Shown: piece after piece, positions 8,198 to 17,870 of the stretch
Numbering within the stretch: position 1 is the first letter of the stretch
How the letters are laid out: the number at the start of each line of letters is the position of its first letter
Notes under the pieces: generated by a model
The model's database searches: none
What the model saw: the letters and a program-made list of their open reading frames with translations, nothing else
What the model was told of the DNA's origin: nothing
Translations under genes and position numbers: made by a program
Source: Chryseobacterium oranimense
GTDB taxonomy: Bacteria; Bacteroidota; Bacteroidia; Flavobacteriales; Weeksellaceae
Direction: 5' to 3'
DNA length: 64,000 bases
NCBI RefSeq assembly: GCF_900129755.1
Contig: NZ_FQWT01000001.1
Coordinates: forward strand, 186,001 to 250,000

Positions 8198-8851
8198 TTA
8201 TCCTATTCTTTTCCTGACAAAAATTTCGTAGCCCAGATAAATCAGCGGAAGTGACATGATTCCCAGGTACAGGGCATTATGCATTGCCGTATCCGGAGCC
8301 ACCACTATTGCATACACCAACCCGAAAAAGGCGCCTCCAAGGTGGGCAGCATGTCCTATATTATCATGTTGTCTCGGATTCATCATCATATAGACCGAAT
8401 ATCCGAAATATAAAAGTCCGAAAAGATATCCTTTAACCGGAATCGGAATAAAGAAGATGTAAATACCAATATCCGGGATCATGGCTATGGACGCAAACAA
8501 TATCCCTGAAACACCTCCACTCGCTCCTACAGCAGAATACCATGGCTGTTTCTGATAAATATAGAGCGAAAGAAAATTCCCCAGCAATATAGAACCCAAA
8601 TATATGATGGTAAAACCTATGTTCCCAAAAGTCTGGATCACAATAGGGCCAAAGAAATACAGGGTCATCATATTAAATACAAGGTGCATGATGTCGGCAT
8701 GCAGGAATCCTGATGAAAGCAAACGGATGTATTCTTTTCTGTGCAGGATAGCTCCTACACTGAACTTATATTTTTCAGTAATACCGGGATTGTTAAAGGC
8801 AACAAAACTGATAATAGCTGTGATGATAATAAATAGGATGAGAATATTCAT
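8198..8851 (-). CDS. Rhomboid-family intramembrane serine protease
   Basis: A 217-residue polytopic membrane protein with about six transmembrane helices. Hallmarks are the H-A-D-I-M-H-L-V-F-N-M segment (51-61), the catalytic serine in G-A-S-G (Ser111) and the catalytic histidine in A-H-L-G-G (His170). It should cleave transmembrane substrates; the substrate is unknown. It lies 11 bases after parC and 30 bases before the AraC gene, within a long minus-strand run that starts at parE. Confidence 0.92.
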   Translation of the reverse strand: MNILILFIIITAIISFVAFNNPGITEKYKFSVGAILHRKEYIRLLSSGFLHADIMHLVFNMMTLYFFGPIVIQTFGNIGFTIIYLGSILLGNFLSLYIYQKQPWYSAVGASGGVSGILFASIAMIPDIGIYIFFIPIPVKGYLFGLLYFGYSVYMMMNPRQHDNIGHAAHLGGAFFGLVYAIVVAPDTAMHNALYLGIMSLPLIYLGYEIFVRKRIG

Positions 8852-8862
8852 AAGTTTAATTC

Positions 8863-11451
8863 TTAGTTTTCGGGTTCTCCTGATTCGAACAAGTCTCCAA
8901 TGACAGTACGGTCGTCATCTACAATACCGTCTCCTGTTTCTGGTTCTTCATATACTTCCGGTTCTTCTTCAACAGGTTCAGGAACGGTGATATTGATTGC
9001 TTTGACTTTAAATTTCGTAAACTGATTTCCGATCGCCTTGATTCCTTTTACTGCAATGAATTCATCAATCTGTATGGTTTCAGGATCGCGTTCCTTACCT
9101 TTATCTTTAGCAAAAACGATCTCGGCCGTGGCTCCATCTGCTACAATTACATTTTCAATAAATGATTTCGGATGTTCCGAAGGCATGAAAGTCTGTATAT
9201 TCACCGTATTTTCCAGCAGGAATCTTTTGATAAAATACATTTCCTTTTCTCCGTCATAGTAAATGCAGGTTACCGGCTGTTGCGGTTTCCACTTTTCCAG
9301 GACCAGATATTCATCATCGAAGCGGTTGCCCAGATCGAAAGAGACCAGCTTTACTTCACCGTTTGTATTAATCGTCAGGATTCTGTCGTCTCCTTTAAAG
9401 CTTCCCAGAAGAGTCCCCCTGCCATCGGCATTCAGTCTTCTTACCGTATCGTCAAACCAGATTTTTCTAGGAGCGAGTGTAGAAACTCCTTCCTCTTTCA
9501 TATCTACTTTTTTCACGGAATATTTGGTCACGAGATTCCCTTTTGAATCCCTTCCTTTGATGGCCAGGTCGGAAAAGTCAATTTCCATTTTGTTTTTCCT
9601 GATTCTCGGATTCGGTTTTAAAAGGACAGTTACCGTTTCTGCTTCTCCATTAGGATTAGCAGAGAAATAAAGGGTTTCCGAACCTTTCTTATCGGAAGCC
9701 AGCGGATAATCCGTATTCCGGGTTACTGCCGTTACGGAAAAACGTTTCATATAGTAAGGTCCGTCCCTTCCTTCACGATAAATCATGTTGTAAACGGTTC
9801 TCTTATCGTTTTTCTTCCAGATAGCTACATGAAGAATATCTTTTCCGACGAATGTCTTAGCCTCTACCTTTACCACCTTCATGGTTCCGTCTTTTCTGAA
9901 TATAATAATGTCGTCAATATCTGAGCAGTCGAACAGATACTGGTCTTTTTTCAGTGACGTTCCAATAAATCCTTCCTCGAAATTGGCATAGAACTTTTCA
10001 TTAGCCACTGCTACTTTTGTGGCATCAATCGTATCGAAAATTCTCAACTCAGTTCTCCTCTGCCTGTCTTTTCCGTATTTCTTCTGGATATTCAGATAAT
10101 AGTCAATGGCATAGGCGATCAGGTTGGCAAGATGATGTTTTACCTGCTCTATTTTGCCTTCAAGGGCAGCAATATTTTCTTTAAATTTATCTAAATCGAA
10201 TCTTGATATTCTTTTGATCCTGATCTCGGTCAGCTTTAAAATATCCTCCTCCGTCACTGCTCTTAAAAGATGTTTGGTGTGAGGTTTTAATCCCGCATCA
10301 ATGGTTTTAATCACCTCTTCCCAGGTCTTTACTTCTTCAATATCATGATAGATCCTGTTTTCTATAAATATTCTTTCCAGTGAAGAAAAATGCCAGCTTT
10401 CCTGAAGCTCGTGAAGCTCGATTTCCAGTTCTTTTTTAAGCAGGGAAACGGTATGATCCGTATTCATTTTCAGAATATCGGAAACATTCATGAACATCGG
10501 TTTATCACCAACAATCACACATGCATTGGGCGAAATGGTTACCTGGCAGTCTGTAAATGCATACAATGCATCAATGGTTTTGTCCGGCGACACATCGTTA
10601 TGAAGATGAACAAGGATCTCTACGGTATCCGAGGTATTGTCTTCGATCTTTTTGATTTTGATCTTTCCTTTTTCATTGGCCTTCAGGATAGAATCGATCA
10701 GGTCGCTTGTCGTTTTAGAGAAAGGCAGCTCAGAAATTACCAGCGTATGTTTATCTGTCTGGGTGATTCTGGCTCTGGCTCTTACTTTTCCTCCTCTCTG
10801 CCCGTCATTGTATTCGGAGACATCAAGGTAACCTGCTGTCATAAAATCCGGGAACAGCTCGAATTTCTTTCCTTTCAAATAAGCAACAGAGGCATTGATC
10901 AGTTCATTGAAATTATGGGGAAGAATTTTCGTGGAAAGCCCCACACCAATTCCTTCCACTCCCTGTGCAAGCAGCAATGGAAATTTTACGGGAAGATCAA
11001 TAGGTTCGTTATTTCTGCCGTCGTAGGATTTTGCCCACTCCGTCGTTTTTGGGTTAAAGACCACTTCCAGTGCGAAAGGCGTCAGTCTGGCTTCAATATA
11101 TCTTGCCGCCGCCGCAGAGTCTCCGGTGTAGATATTCCCCCAGTTTCCCTGGGTGTCTATCAGGAGCTCTTTCTGGCCAATCTGTACCATAGCATCCGTA
11201 ATGGAAGCGTCCCCATGGGGATGATACTTCATGGTATTTCCTACGATATTGGCTACTTTGTTGTAACGGCCGTCTTCCAGCTCCCGCATAGAGTGCATGA
11301 TCCTTCTCTGAACAGGCTTAAGCCCATCATAGACGGAAGGAATCGCTCTATCCAGAATTACATAGGAAGCATAGTCCAGAAACCAGTCTTTATAAAGTCC
11401 AGAGACTTTCTTCAAGCTCTCACCTTCGTGCGAGTTTTCTTCTGTCGTCAT
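8863..11451 (-). CDS. parC: DNA topoisomerase IV subunit A
   Basis: An 862-residue GyrA/ParC-type protein. The N-terminal breakage-reunion domain includes P-V-Q-R-R-I-M-H, Y-H-P-H-G-D-A-S and the catalytic tyrosine in A-R-Y-I-E-A-R (Tyr118). A coiled-coil/tower region follows, then a C-terminal beta-pinwheel region from about 510 and an acidic tail rich in E and D. With ParE it decatenates sister chromosomes. Pairing with parE, separated only by one small gene, supports ParC rather than GyrA. The acidic tail (E-E-E-P-E...) is typical of the lineage. Confidence 0.95.
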   Translation of the reverse strand: MTTEENSHEGESLKKVSGLYKDWFLDYASYVILDRAIPSVYDGLKPVQRRIMHSMRELEDGRYNKVANIVGNTMKYHPHGDASITDAMVQIGQKELLIDTQGNWGNIYTGDSAAAARYIEARLTPFALEVVFNPKTTEWAKSYDGRNNEPIDLPVKFPLLLAQGVEGIGVGLSTKILPHNFNELINASVAYLKGKKFELFPDFMTAGYLDVSEYNDGQRGGKVRARARITQTDKHTLVISELPFSKTTSDLIDSILKANEKGKIKIKKIEDNTSDTVEILVHLHNDVSPDKTIDALYAFTDCQVTISPNACVIVGDKPMFMNVSDILKMNTDHTVSLLKKELEIELHELQESWHFSSLERIFIENRIYHDIEEVKTWEEVIKTIDAGLKPHTKHLLRAVTEEDILKLTEIRIKRISRFDLDKFKENIAALEGKIEQVKHHLANLIAYAIDYYLNIQKKYGKDRQRRTELRIFDTIDATKVAVANEKFYANFEEGFIGTSLKKDQYLFDCSDIDDIIIFRKDGTMKVVKVEAKTFVGKDILHVAIWKKNDKRTVYNMIYREGRDGPYYMKRFSVTAVTRNTDYPLASDKKGSETLYFSANPNGEAETVTVLLKPNPRIRKNKMEIDFSDLAIKGRDSKGNLVTKYSVKKVDMKEEGVSTLAPRKIWFDDTVRRLNADGRGTLLGSFKGDDRILTINTNGEVKLVSFDLGNRFDDEYLVLEKWKPQQPVTCIYYDGEKEMYFIKRFLLENTVNIQTFMPSEHPKSFIENVIVADGATAEIVFAKDKGKERDPETIQIDEFIAVKGIKAIGNQFTKFKVKAINITVPEPVEEEPEVYEEPETGDGIVDDDRTVIGDLFESGEPEN

Positions 11452-11456
11452 CTATT

Positions 11457-11933
11457 TTAATCGTTATTCTCTTTATTAGTTTTTACTACTTTATTCAGAG
11501 AGAGTTTTAAATTGTTTATTTCTTTTTGGCTCAGATAAGATATTTCATATTTGAGTATGGTAGAGCCTGTGTTTTTACTTGAAATGGTAACGTATAATCT
11601 TTTAATAAAAAAAATACGGACAATTTCATATTTTATCAGCTTATATTTAGGAAACTCATCATGAAGCGACCTGTCTAAAAAAGGAATGATATTCCTGTTC
11701 TTAAAATTCAGTGCTTCTCCATCACTGTCGTACTCAAATATCTGTCTGCCATTGAGGTGAAAAATCACCAGCAGCAAGATGGGGACAATAAGGAATATAT
11801 AACTTTCATCTCCTACAGCGTGGAATCTGTATTCATTTAACAAAAATGCTGCAATCCCAAATAAGGCCATCATCACTAGTAATGTATGAACAAAATTGTA
11901 AGCTGAAGCTTTGTTTCGGTTGCTGAGTCTCAT
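11457..11933 (-). CDS. Small membrane protein between parE and parC
   Basis: A 158-residue protein with two hydrophobic helices (about 15-35 and 43-60) and a cytoplasmic C-terminal domain of alternating beta-strand character (F-E-Y-D-S-D-G-E-A-L-N-F-K, Y-K-L-I-K-Y-E-I-V). This layout is reminiscent of bacterial PH-like domains, but no firm family is recognised. It sits 5 bases upstream of parC and 30 bases downstream of parE, so it should be expressed with topoisomerase IV. The function is unknown; a role at the membrane linked to chromosome segregation would be speculation. Confidence 0.7.
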   Translation of the reverse strand: MRLSNRNKASAYNFVHTLLVMMALFGIAAFLLNEYRFHAVGDESYIFLIVPILLLVIFHLNGRQIFEYDSDGEALNFKNRNIIPFLDRSLHDEFPKYKLIKYEIVRIFFIKRLYVTISSKNTGSTILKYEISYLSQKEINNLKLSLNKVVKTNKENND

Positions 11934-11963
11934 TTTTTGCTGTGGTATTTTTTAGTTTTTGGG

Positions 11964-13847
11964 TTAACCTGCTACCTCATCCAACATTTCCTTTTTATCA
12001 ATATCAGGATCTTCTATGACAAGGTTTTCAAGAATAAACACCTGTCTGTCAGGTGTATTCTTCCCCATATAGAATTCCAGCAACTGATCTATAGTCTGAT
12101 CTTTTCCTATTACTACGGGCTCTAAACGGATATCTTTGCCAATGAAATGCTTGAACTCATCGGGTGATATCTCTCCTAAACCTTTAAATCGGGTAATCTC
12201 CGGGTTTTTACCAAGTTCGTTCAGGGCCTTTATCCTTTCCGCTTCGGTGTAGCAGTATCTTGTTTCTTTTTTGTTTCTTACTCTGAATAACGGTGTCTGA
12301 AGAATATAAAGATGTCCATTCTTGATCAGATCAGGGAAAAACTGAAGGAAGAATGTAATCATCAGCAGACGGATGTGCATACCATCCACATCGGCATCGG
12401 TAGAGATAATCACCTGGTTGTACCGTAAGTCTTCAAGGCTTTCTTCAATATTCAAGGCGGCCTGAAGAAGGTTAAATTCTTCATTTTCGTATACCACTTT
12501 TTTGGTCAGTCCATAGCAGTTCAGTGGTTTTCCTTTTAATGAGAATACCGCCTGGGTTTCCACATCCCTGGATTTGGTAATAGATCCGGATGCTGAATCT
12601 CCCTCGGTAATAAAGATCTGGGTCTCCCCTTTTCTTTCATTTTTCTGGTCGTTATAATGCTGCCTGCAATCGCGGAGCTTTTTATTGTGAAGAGACACTT
12701 TTTTAGCCCTTTCTCTTGCCAGTTTCTGTATTCCTGAAAGTTCTTTCCTTTCTCTTTCTGAGATAAGGATCTTTCTTTGGATCGCTTCGGCAATTTCAGG
12801 ATTTTTATGAAGGAAATTATCCAGTTTGCTTTTCAGAAAATCAATGATGAATGTCCTTACAGTAGGGCCATTCGGTCCCATGTCATTGGATCCCAGTTTT
12901 GTTTTGGTCTGCGATTCGAAAACAGGCTCCTCTACGTTAATAGAGATGGCTGCAATAATAGATTTCCTGATGTCCGAAGCATCAAAATTTTTATTGAAAA
13001 ATTCGCGGATCGTTTTTACATAGGCTTCACGGAAGGCATTAAGGTGCGTTCCTCCCTGTGTCGTGTTCTGTCCGTTTACGAAAGAAAAATAAGTTTCTGT
13101 CTGCGATTTGTCGGAATGGGTGATCGCCACTTCTATATCGGTATCTTTCAGATGAACAATAGAGTATAGAATTTCGTTTTCCATTTCCTCTTCCAAAAGG
13201 TCTTTAAGACCGTTTTCAGAATAATAGGTTTCCCCATTGAAAAGTATTTTCAGTCCGGGATTCAGGTACGCATAGTTGCGGAGCATTTTCTCAATGTACT
13301 CCTTTCGGTATTTGAAATGAAGAAAGATATCTCCGTCCGGAATAAAGGAAATTTCAGTCCCATTACGGTCTGAGGTATCTTTTTCGTCGTAATTTTCGGT
13401 TATTATTCCTCTGGAAAACTCCGCCATCTTCATTTTCCCTTCCCGGAAAGATCTTACACGGAAATATTCCGAAAGGGCATTAACCGCTTTCGTACCTACC
13501 CCGTTCAGTCCAACCGATTTTTTGAAGGCCTTGCTGTCATACTTACCCCCCGTATTCATTTTGGAAACGGCATCTACAACTTTTCCCAAGGGAATCCCAC
13601 GGCCAAAGTCACGGATGGTAACTTTACCGTCATCCAGTTTTATTTCAATTCTTTTTCCTGCCTTCATCCTGAACTCATCGATAGAGTTGTCGAGAATTTC
13701 TTTCAGCAGAATATAAATACCATCGTCCGCAGAGGAGCCGTCCCCGAGCTTCCCGATGTACATTCCGGGGCGCAAACGGATGTGTTCCTGCCAGTCGAGG
13801 GTTCTGATATTATCTTCGGAGTAGATTGGATTTATTTCTTGTGACAT
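11964..13847 (-). CDS. parE: DNA topoisomerase IV subunit B
   Basis: A 627-residue GHKL ATPase/TOPRIM protein. Residues 1 to about 220 form the ATPase domain ([31 protein letters not shown]). The transducer follows, then the TOPRIM region with E-G-D-S-A-S-G and [10 protein letters not shown]. The start M-S-Q-E-I-N at 13847 is chosen over an in-frame TTG 15 bases upstream. It is the first gene of a run parE, small membrane protein, parC, rhomboid, AraC. A TACTTTTG promoter element lies upstream. Confidence 0.95.
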   Translation of the reverse strand: MSQEINPIYSEDNIRTLDWQEHIRLRPGMYIGKLGDGSSADDGIYILLKEILDNSIDEFRMKAGKRIEIKLDDGKVTIRDFGRGIPLGKVVDAVSKMNTGGKYDSKAFKKSVGLNGVGTKAVNALSEYFRVRSFREGKMKMAEFSRGIITENYDEKDTSDRNGTEISFIPDGDIFLHFKYRKEYIEKMLRNYAYLNPGLKILFNGETYYSENGLKDLLEEEMENEILYSIVHLKDTDIEVAITHSDKSQTETYFSFVNGQNTTQGGTHLNAFREAYVKTIREFFNKNFDASDIRKSIIAAISINVEEPVFESQTKTKLGSNDMGPNGPTVRTFIIDFLKSKLDNFLHKNPEIAEAIQRKILISERERKELSGIQKLARERAKKVSLHNKKLRDCRQHYNDQKNERKGETQIFITEGDSASGSITKSRDVETQAVFSLKGKPLNCYGLTKKVVYENEEFNLLQAALNIEESLEDLRYNQVIISTDADVDGMHIRLLMITFFLQFFPDLIKNGHLYILQTPLFRVRNKKETRYCYTEAERIKALNELGKNPEITRFKGLGEISPDEFKHFIGKDIRLEPVVIGKDQTIDQLLEFYMGKNTPDRQVFILENLVIEDPDIDKKEMLDEVAG

Positions 13848-13867
13848 ATGTAATTTCAGCAAACATA

Positions 13868-13875
13868 CAAAAGTA
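13868..13875 (-). promoter_or_regulatory. -7 promoter element of parE
   Basis: TACTTTTG on the minus strand fits TAnnTTTG, 20 bases before the parE start. No convincing -33 element at the usual spacing. Confidence 0.5.
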
Positions 13876-14236
13876 CGAAATTGTACAAAATTATCCGAAT
13901 TTTTTCGATCTGTTTTTCAGTTTTAAACCTGAAATATTGTATTATTTTTAATCAAACTCTATATTTACATAATTATTCAATTAAAAGTGAAAAATATTTA
14001 CCATTTTCTCATTTTTTTCATTCCATTATTCTTAGGAGCAAATTGTATTTTTTTTAGAATCCGCCATAAGCATCGGGTTATTTTTCAAGTGAAAATATTT
14101 ATTGGTTCTGCTTAGGCAATTTTAACAGAAAGCATTGGTAATCGAAATTGGCACAATGATTTTCTACAGTCTTTTTATATCCTTCTGTTTCATGATTGCA
14201 AAAAATAAATTAAATTCGATCCATAAACCCATGTTC
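13876..14236. other. AT-rich intergenic region, divergent
   Basis: This gap between divergent parE and the aminotransferase holds no ORF with coding character. The longer in-frame extension of the aminotransferase to 14135 is hydrophobic and unlike the family, so it is treated as non-coding. No clear plus-strand promoter was found. Confidence 0.5.
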
Positions 14237-15385
14237 ATGATACAACTTCCATTATCCAAACTCTCAGATGTAGGAACTACTATTTTCAGCCAGATGACAC
14301 AGCTTGCCAATGAAAATGAAGCCATCAACCTTTCCCAGGGATTTCCGGATTTCATGCCGGATCCTGAATTGCTGGATCTGGTCAACAGTTTTATTCAAAA
14401 AGGATTCAACCAATATGCTCCGATGGGTGGAATGATGCCGCTTAAGGAGGAAATTGCCAGGAAAATAGAGAACAGCCACAGCGCTGTTTACCATCCCGAT
14501 TCTGAGATTACTGTCACTGCCGGAGGAACACAGGCTATTTTCACAGCCATTGCTACTTTTGTAAAGAAAGATGATGAAGTTATTATTTTTGAGCCGGCTT
14601 ATGACTGTTACGAACCTACGGTAGAACTTTTTGGAGGAATTGTAAAGCGTTTTGAAATGAAAGCTCCGGACTATGAGATCGACTGGAATACGGTAAAAGG
14701 CCTCGTGAGTGATAAAACCAAAATGATCATCCTGAATAATCCGAATAATCCTTCCGGAAAAATTTTAAAAGAGAATGACCTGCAGGAACTGATCAAACTG
14801 GTAAAAGATACTTCAATCCTTATTCTGAGTGACGAGGTGTACGAGAATATTGTGTTTGACGGAAAACAACATCTGAGCATCTGCCGATATCCTGAACTTA
14901 AGGAAAGAAGTCTTCTGGTTGCTTCTTTCGGAAAGCTTTTCCATGTTACAGGCTGGAAAACCGGTTATTGTGCCGCTCCTAAAAATCTCACTGATGAATT
15001 CAGAAAAGTACACCAGTTCAATGTTTTCTGTGTAAATACCCCAATTCAGCTTGCTTTGGCAGAATACATGAAAAATGAGGAACATTACAGCCAACTGAAC
15101 AGTTTTTTTCAGGAAAAAAGAGATTTCCTGAGAAAAGGTCTCGCAGGAACTTCTTTCGGACTTCTGGATTGTGAAGGAACCTATTTTCAGGCTCTTACCT
15201 ATGATGAAATATCCGATAAAAACGATTTCGATTTTGCTTCCGAGCTTACGATCCGTCATAAAGTGGCAAGTGTTCCCTTTTCATCCTTCTATAAAAACAA
15301 AAGGAATGATCATGTAATCCGGCTGTGCTTTGCAAAAAAACAGGAAACACTGGAAAAAGCCATAGAAAATCTTTCCAGGCTCTAA
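14237..15385 (+). CDS. Class I/II PLP-dependent aminotransferase (methionine aminotransferase-like)
   Basis: A 382-residue fold-type I aminotransferase. The start M-I-Q-L-P-L-S-K-L (14237) gives the family's normal N-terminus; the ATG at 14231 is equally possible. Motifs are I-N-L-S-Q-G-F-P-D-F, Q-Y-A-P-M-G-G, N-N-P-N-N-P-S-G, S-D-E-V-Y-E, and the PLP lysine in S-F-G-K-L-F-H-V-T-G-W-K (Lys233). It resembles Escherichia coli YbdL, which prefers methionine, and kynurenine aminotransferase-type enzymes. It is convergent with the cardiolipin synthase gene; only three bases separate the stops. Confidence 0.88.
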   Translation: MIQLPLSKLSDVGTTIFSQMTQLANENEAINLSQGFPDFMPDPELLDLVNSFIQKGFNQYAPMGGMMPLKEEIARKIENSHSAVYHPDSEITVTAGGTQAIFTAIATFVKKDDEVIIFEPAYDCYEPTVELFGGIVKRFEMKAPDYEIDWNTVKGLVSDKTKMIILNNPNNPSGKILKENDLQELIKLVKDTSILILSDEVYENIVFDGKQHLSICRYPELKERSLLVASFGKLFHVTGWKTGYCAAPKNLTDEFRKVHQFNVFCVNTPIQLALAEYMKNEEHYSQLNSFFQEKRDFLRKGLAGTSFGLLDCEGTYFQALTYDEISDKNDFDFASELTIRHKVASVPFSSFYKNKRNDHVIRLCFAKKQETLEKAIENLSRL

Positions 15386-15388
15386 GTT

Positions 15389-16855
15389 TTAGATCAGCGG
15401 GGAAAGAAGCCTGGCCATGTGCTCGAAGAAGACCTTGTATTTTGGTCTTTTCTTCCATGAATCGTAATGAATTTCTTCACAGTCGTTCATATCTCCATGA
15501 AACAGACTCTGAAGTTTTTCATTGATCTCTTTATTAAAAATCAGTGCATTGACCTCAAAATTCAGTTCCTGGCTTCTGACATCCATATTGGCTGTGCCTA
15601 CACATGAAAAATCGTCGTCTATGATCATCGTTTTTGCATGAATAAAGCCTTTTTTGTAAAAGAAAACCCTCACCTTATTCTCAAGCAGCTCTTCGTAGTA
15701 AGAATATGCCGCTGCATTTACCACTCTTGAATCACCGGATTTAGGAACCATAAGCCTTACATCGACTCCGGAAAGAGCAGCCTGCTTAATTGCATTCAGC
15801 ACTGTCTCTACCGGAATAAAATAAGGAGTGACAATGTATACCCGTTTTTTAGCGGAAAGCACTGCCGATGCGGTACTCAGCATAATGGAAGGCTTGGTAT
15901 CCGGGCCGCTGGCCGCCGTCTGAATAAGTGAGTTTCCTTTTTCCTTGCTTTTATGATCAAAGTAAAGCTGGGAAATTTCAGGAATTTTCTCTGTGGCAAA
16001 AATCCAGTTGCTGAAAAATAAAAACTGAAAATAAAAAGCCGCCTCGCCTTTAATATAAAGATGGGTATCTCTCCAGTACTGCCGGGGATTAGGATTAATA
16101 TACTTATCAGAAACATTGATTCCGCCAGTAAAAACTTCTGCTCCATCCACAATGATGATCTTTCTGTGATCTCTGTAATTCACCCTGTTGGCCAATAGCC
16201 TGAAAGTAATCTTGTTTACCGGAGATACCTGGACGCCTCCTTCCTTCAGCCTTTTCAAAAGTTTACGGCCGATTTTCCCACTGCCCATATCGTCATAGAG
16301 AAAACGGATGATCACCCCTTCTCCTGCCTTTTTTATAAGCAGATCAGCAAGTCTGTTGCCTATCCTGTCGTTATCATAAATATAATATTCCAGATGGATA
16401 TGGTGAACTGCTCCTTCAATGACTTTAAAAACTTTTTCAAATTTTCCTTCCCCGTTGATCAGTATTTCCGCATGGTTTCCCTGTGACAGTGGAGAATGCC
16501 CTGCATTATAGAGAAAATTAACCGTAGTTAGAAACGGCTCTATCTCATCTTTATACTTTTCTAATGTTTTGTAATGGGTTTCCCGGATATAAGTGCTCAC
16601 AGCCTGATAAACCTGCTTGTTGCGTTCTATTTTGAAAGTATAAAATTTATTTTTCCGGTAATTGACGCCAAATACAAAGTAGATAATAATCCCAACAACC
16701 GGCAGAAAGATGATCAGCAAGAGATAAGCCAGAGTTTTACTGGTATTTTTAGTATCCATGATGATTTTACCGGCGAGAAAGATAATTCCTGCAAGATAAA
16801 GAATCTCTAACCCTACAAGGATATAGGGAAACTGGTCGAAAAACTCTTTTATCAT
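15389..16855 (-). CDS. cls: Cardiolipin synthase
   Basis: A 488-residue phospholipase D-superfamily protein with two N-terminal membrane helices (about 10-33 and 41-63) and two HKD motifs: H230-K232-D237 (H-R-K-I-I-I-V-D-G) and H406-K408-D413 (H-A-K-T-M-I-I-D-D). It condenses two phosphatidylglycerols into cardiolipin at the inner membrane. Length and domain order are those of the bacterial Cls family. It ends three bases from the convergent aminotransferase stop, with no terminator visible between them. A near-match -7 element (TATCTTTA) lies upstream. Confidence 0.93.
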   Translation of the reverse strand: MIKEFFDQFPYILVGLEILYLAGIIFLAGKIIMDTKNTSKTLAYLLLIIFLPVVGIIIYFVFGVNYRKNKFYTFKIERNKQVYQAVSTYIRETHYKTLEKYKDEIEPFLTTVNFLYNAGHSPLSQGNHAEILINGEGKFEKVFKVIEGAVHHIHLEYYIYDNDRIGNRLADLLIKKAGEGVIIRFLYDDMGSGKIGRKLLKRLKEGGVQVSPVNKITFRLLANRVNYRDHRKIIIVDGAEVFTGGINVSDKYINPNPRQYWRDTHLYIKGEAAFYFQFLFFSNWIFATEKIPEISQLYFDHKSKEKGNSLIQTAASGPDTKPSIMLSTASAVLSAKKRVYIVTPYFIPVETVLNAIKQAALSGVDVRLMVPKSGDSRVVNAAAYSYYEELLENKVRVFFYKKGFIHAKTMIIDDDFSCVGTANMDVRSQELNFEVNALIFNKEINEKLQSLFHGDMNDCEEIHYDSWKKRPKYKVFFEHMARLLSPLI

Positions 16856-16932
16856 AGGAATGGCTTTGTGATTACTAAAGATAGTTAATTTTGTTAAAAG
16901 AACTGTGACTTTGTAACTTTATTATATTCAAA

Positions 16933-16959
16933 AAACCAGTCCGTTTTCAGAACTGGTTT
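16933..16959 (-). terminator. Rho-independent terminator of the SDR gene
   Basis: Stem AAACCAGT/ACTGGTTT (8 bp) followed on the minus strand by a T-run. It lies 51 bases after the SDR stop. Its stem is nearly identical to that at 21223-21248. Confidence 0.75.
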
Positions 16960-17009
16960 ATTTTTGTCTTATTTTAAAGATTAGCTGTAACTCCAGAAAA
17001 CAATTGTTT

Positions 17010-17774
17010 CTACAGGAACATTCCTCCCGAAGCTTCTATTCTCTGTCCATTGATCCATCCTGCATCGTCGGTACACAGAAAAGCCACAACTCCCCCAATA
17101 TCATCCGGGAGCCCGGCTCTTCCCAATGCAGTAACGCCGGAAATCATTGAATTCACATTCTGATCATCTCTTGTTCTTCCACCTCCAAAATCCGTTTCAA
17201 TAGCGCCCGGTGCAATAACATTTGCTTTTATTTTACGGGAACCAAGCTCTTTTGCCATATATTTGGTCAGCATTTCCACGCCGGCTTTGATAGAGCCGTA
17301 AACAGACGATCCAGGAAGGGCAAATCTTGCAAGTCCTGATGAAATATTGATAATTCCCCCACCGTCATTAATGAAAGGAAGCATTTTCTGAGTCAGAAAG
17401 AAAACACCTTTAAAATGAACGTTGATAATGTCGTCCAACTGCTCTTCCGTAGTTTCTGTAATAGGAGAATATAAAGCTGTTCCTGCATTGTTGACCAGAA
17501 AATCTATGTTTGGGCTTCCCGTTTCAGTCTTCAGGTGATCTGTAATATTTTTCACAAAGGCATCAAAGCTTTTTACATCTCTGGTATCCAGCTGGTAAGC
17601 AGCGGCTTTCTGTCCCAATGCTTTTATTTCATTGACCACCGCATCAGCTTCTTCACGGCTGTTTTTATAGGTGATAATAACATCCAATCCTTTCTGGGCA
17701 ATCTTAAGGGCTGCATTTTTTCCAAGTCCGCGGCTTCCTCCGGTGATTAACGCAATTTTCGTTTTTGTATTCAT
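17010..17774 (-). CDS. SDR family oxidoreductase
   Basis: A 254-residue classical short-chain dehydrogenase. It has T-G-G-S-R-G-L-G at 11-18, N-N-A-G-T-A, I-I-N-I-S-S-G, a Y-G-S-I-K catalytic pair, and the C-terminal G-W-I-N-G-Q-R-I-E-A-S-G-G typical of FabG-like SDRs. It probably reduces a small carbonyl substrate with NAD(P)H; the substrate is unknown. The adjacent upstream AraC regulator in the same orientation, 96 bases away, is a likely controller. Annotation as FabG itself is not justified without fatty-acid gene context. Confidence 0.88.
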   Translation of the reverse strand: MNTKTKIALITGGSRGLGKNAALKIAQKGLDVIITYKNSREEADAVVNEIKALGQKAAAYQLDTRDVKSFDAFVKNITDHLKTETGSPNIDFLVNNAGTALYSPITETTEEQLDDIINVHFKGVFFLTQKMLPFINDGGGIINISSGLARFALPGSSVYGSIKAGVEMLTKYMAKELGSRKIKANVIAPGAIETDFGGGRTRDDQNVNSMISGVTALGRAGLPDDIGGVVAFLCTDDAGWINGQRIEASGGMFL

Positions 17775-17870
17775 CTTTTATTTTATTTGGTAAATTTTAC
17801 TGGTACAAAGTTGAAGAATTCTAAAGAGGGAATGTTTGCCCGAATCAATCTGAAATTTGCAAAATTCAAA

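Noticed and set aside
10390..11460. 356-residue plus-strand ORF opposite parC
   Set aside because: It is the antisense shadow of parC, Cys/Phe/His-rich with no recognisable domain, while parC is complete.
14135..14236. N-terminal extension of the aminotransferase frame to 14135
   Set aside because: The added residues are hydrophobic and unlike the family N-terminus, and the normal start lies at 14231/14237.
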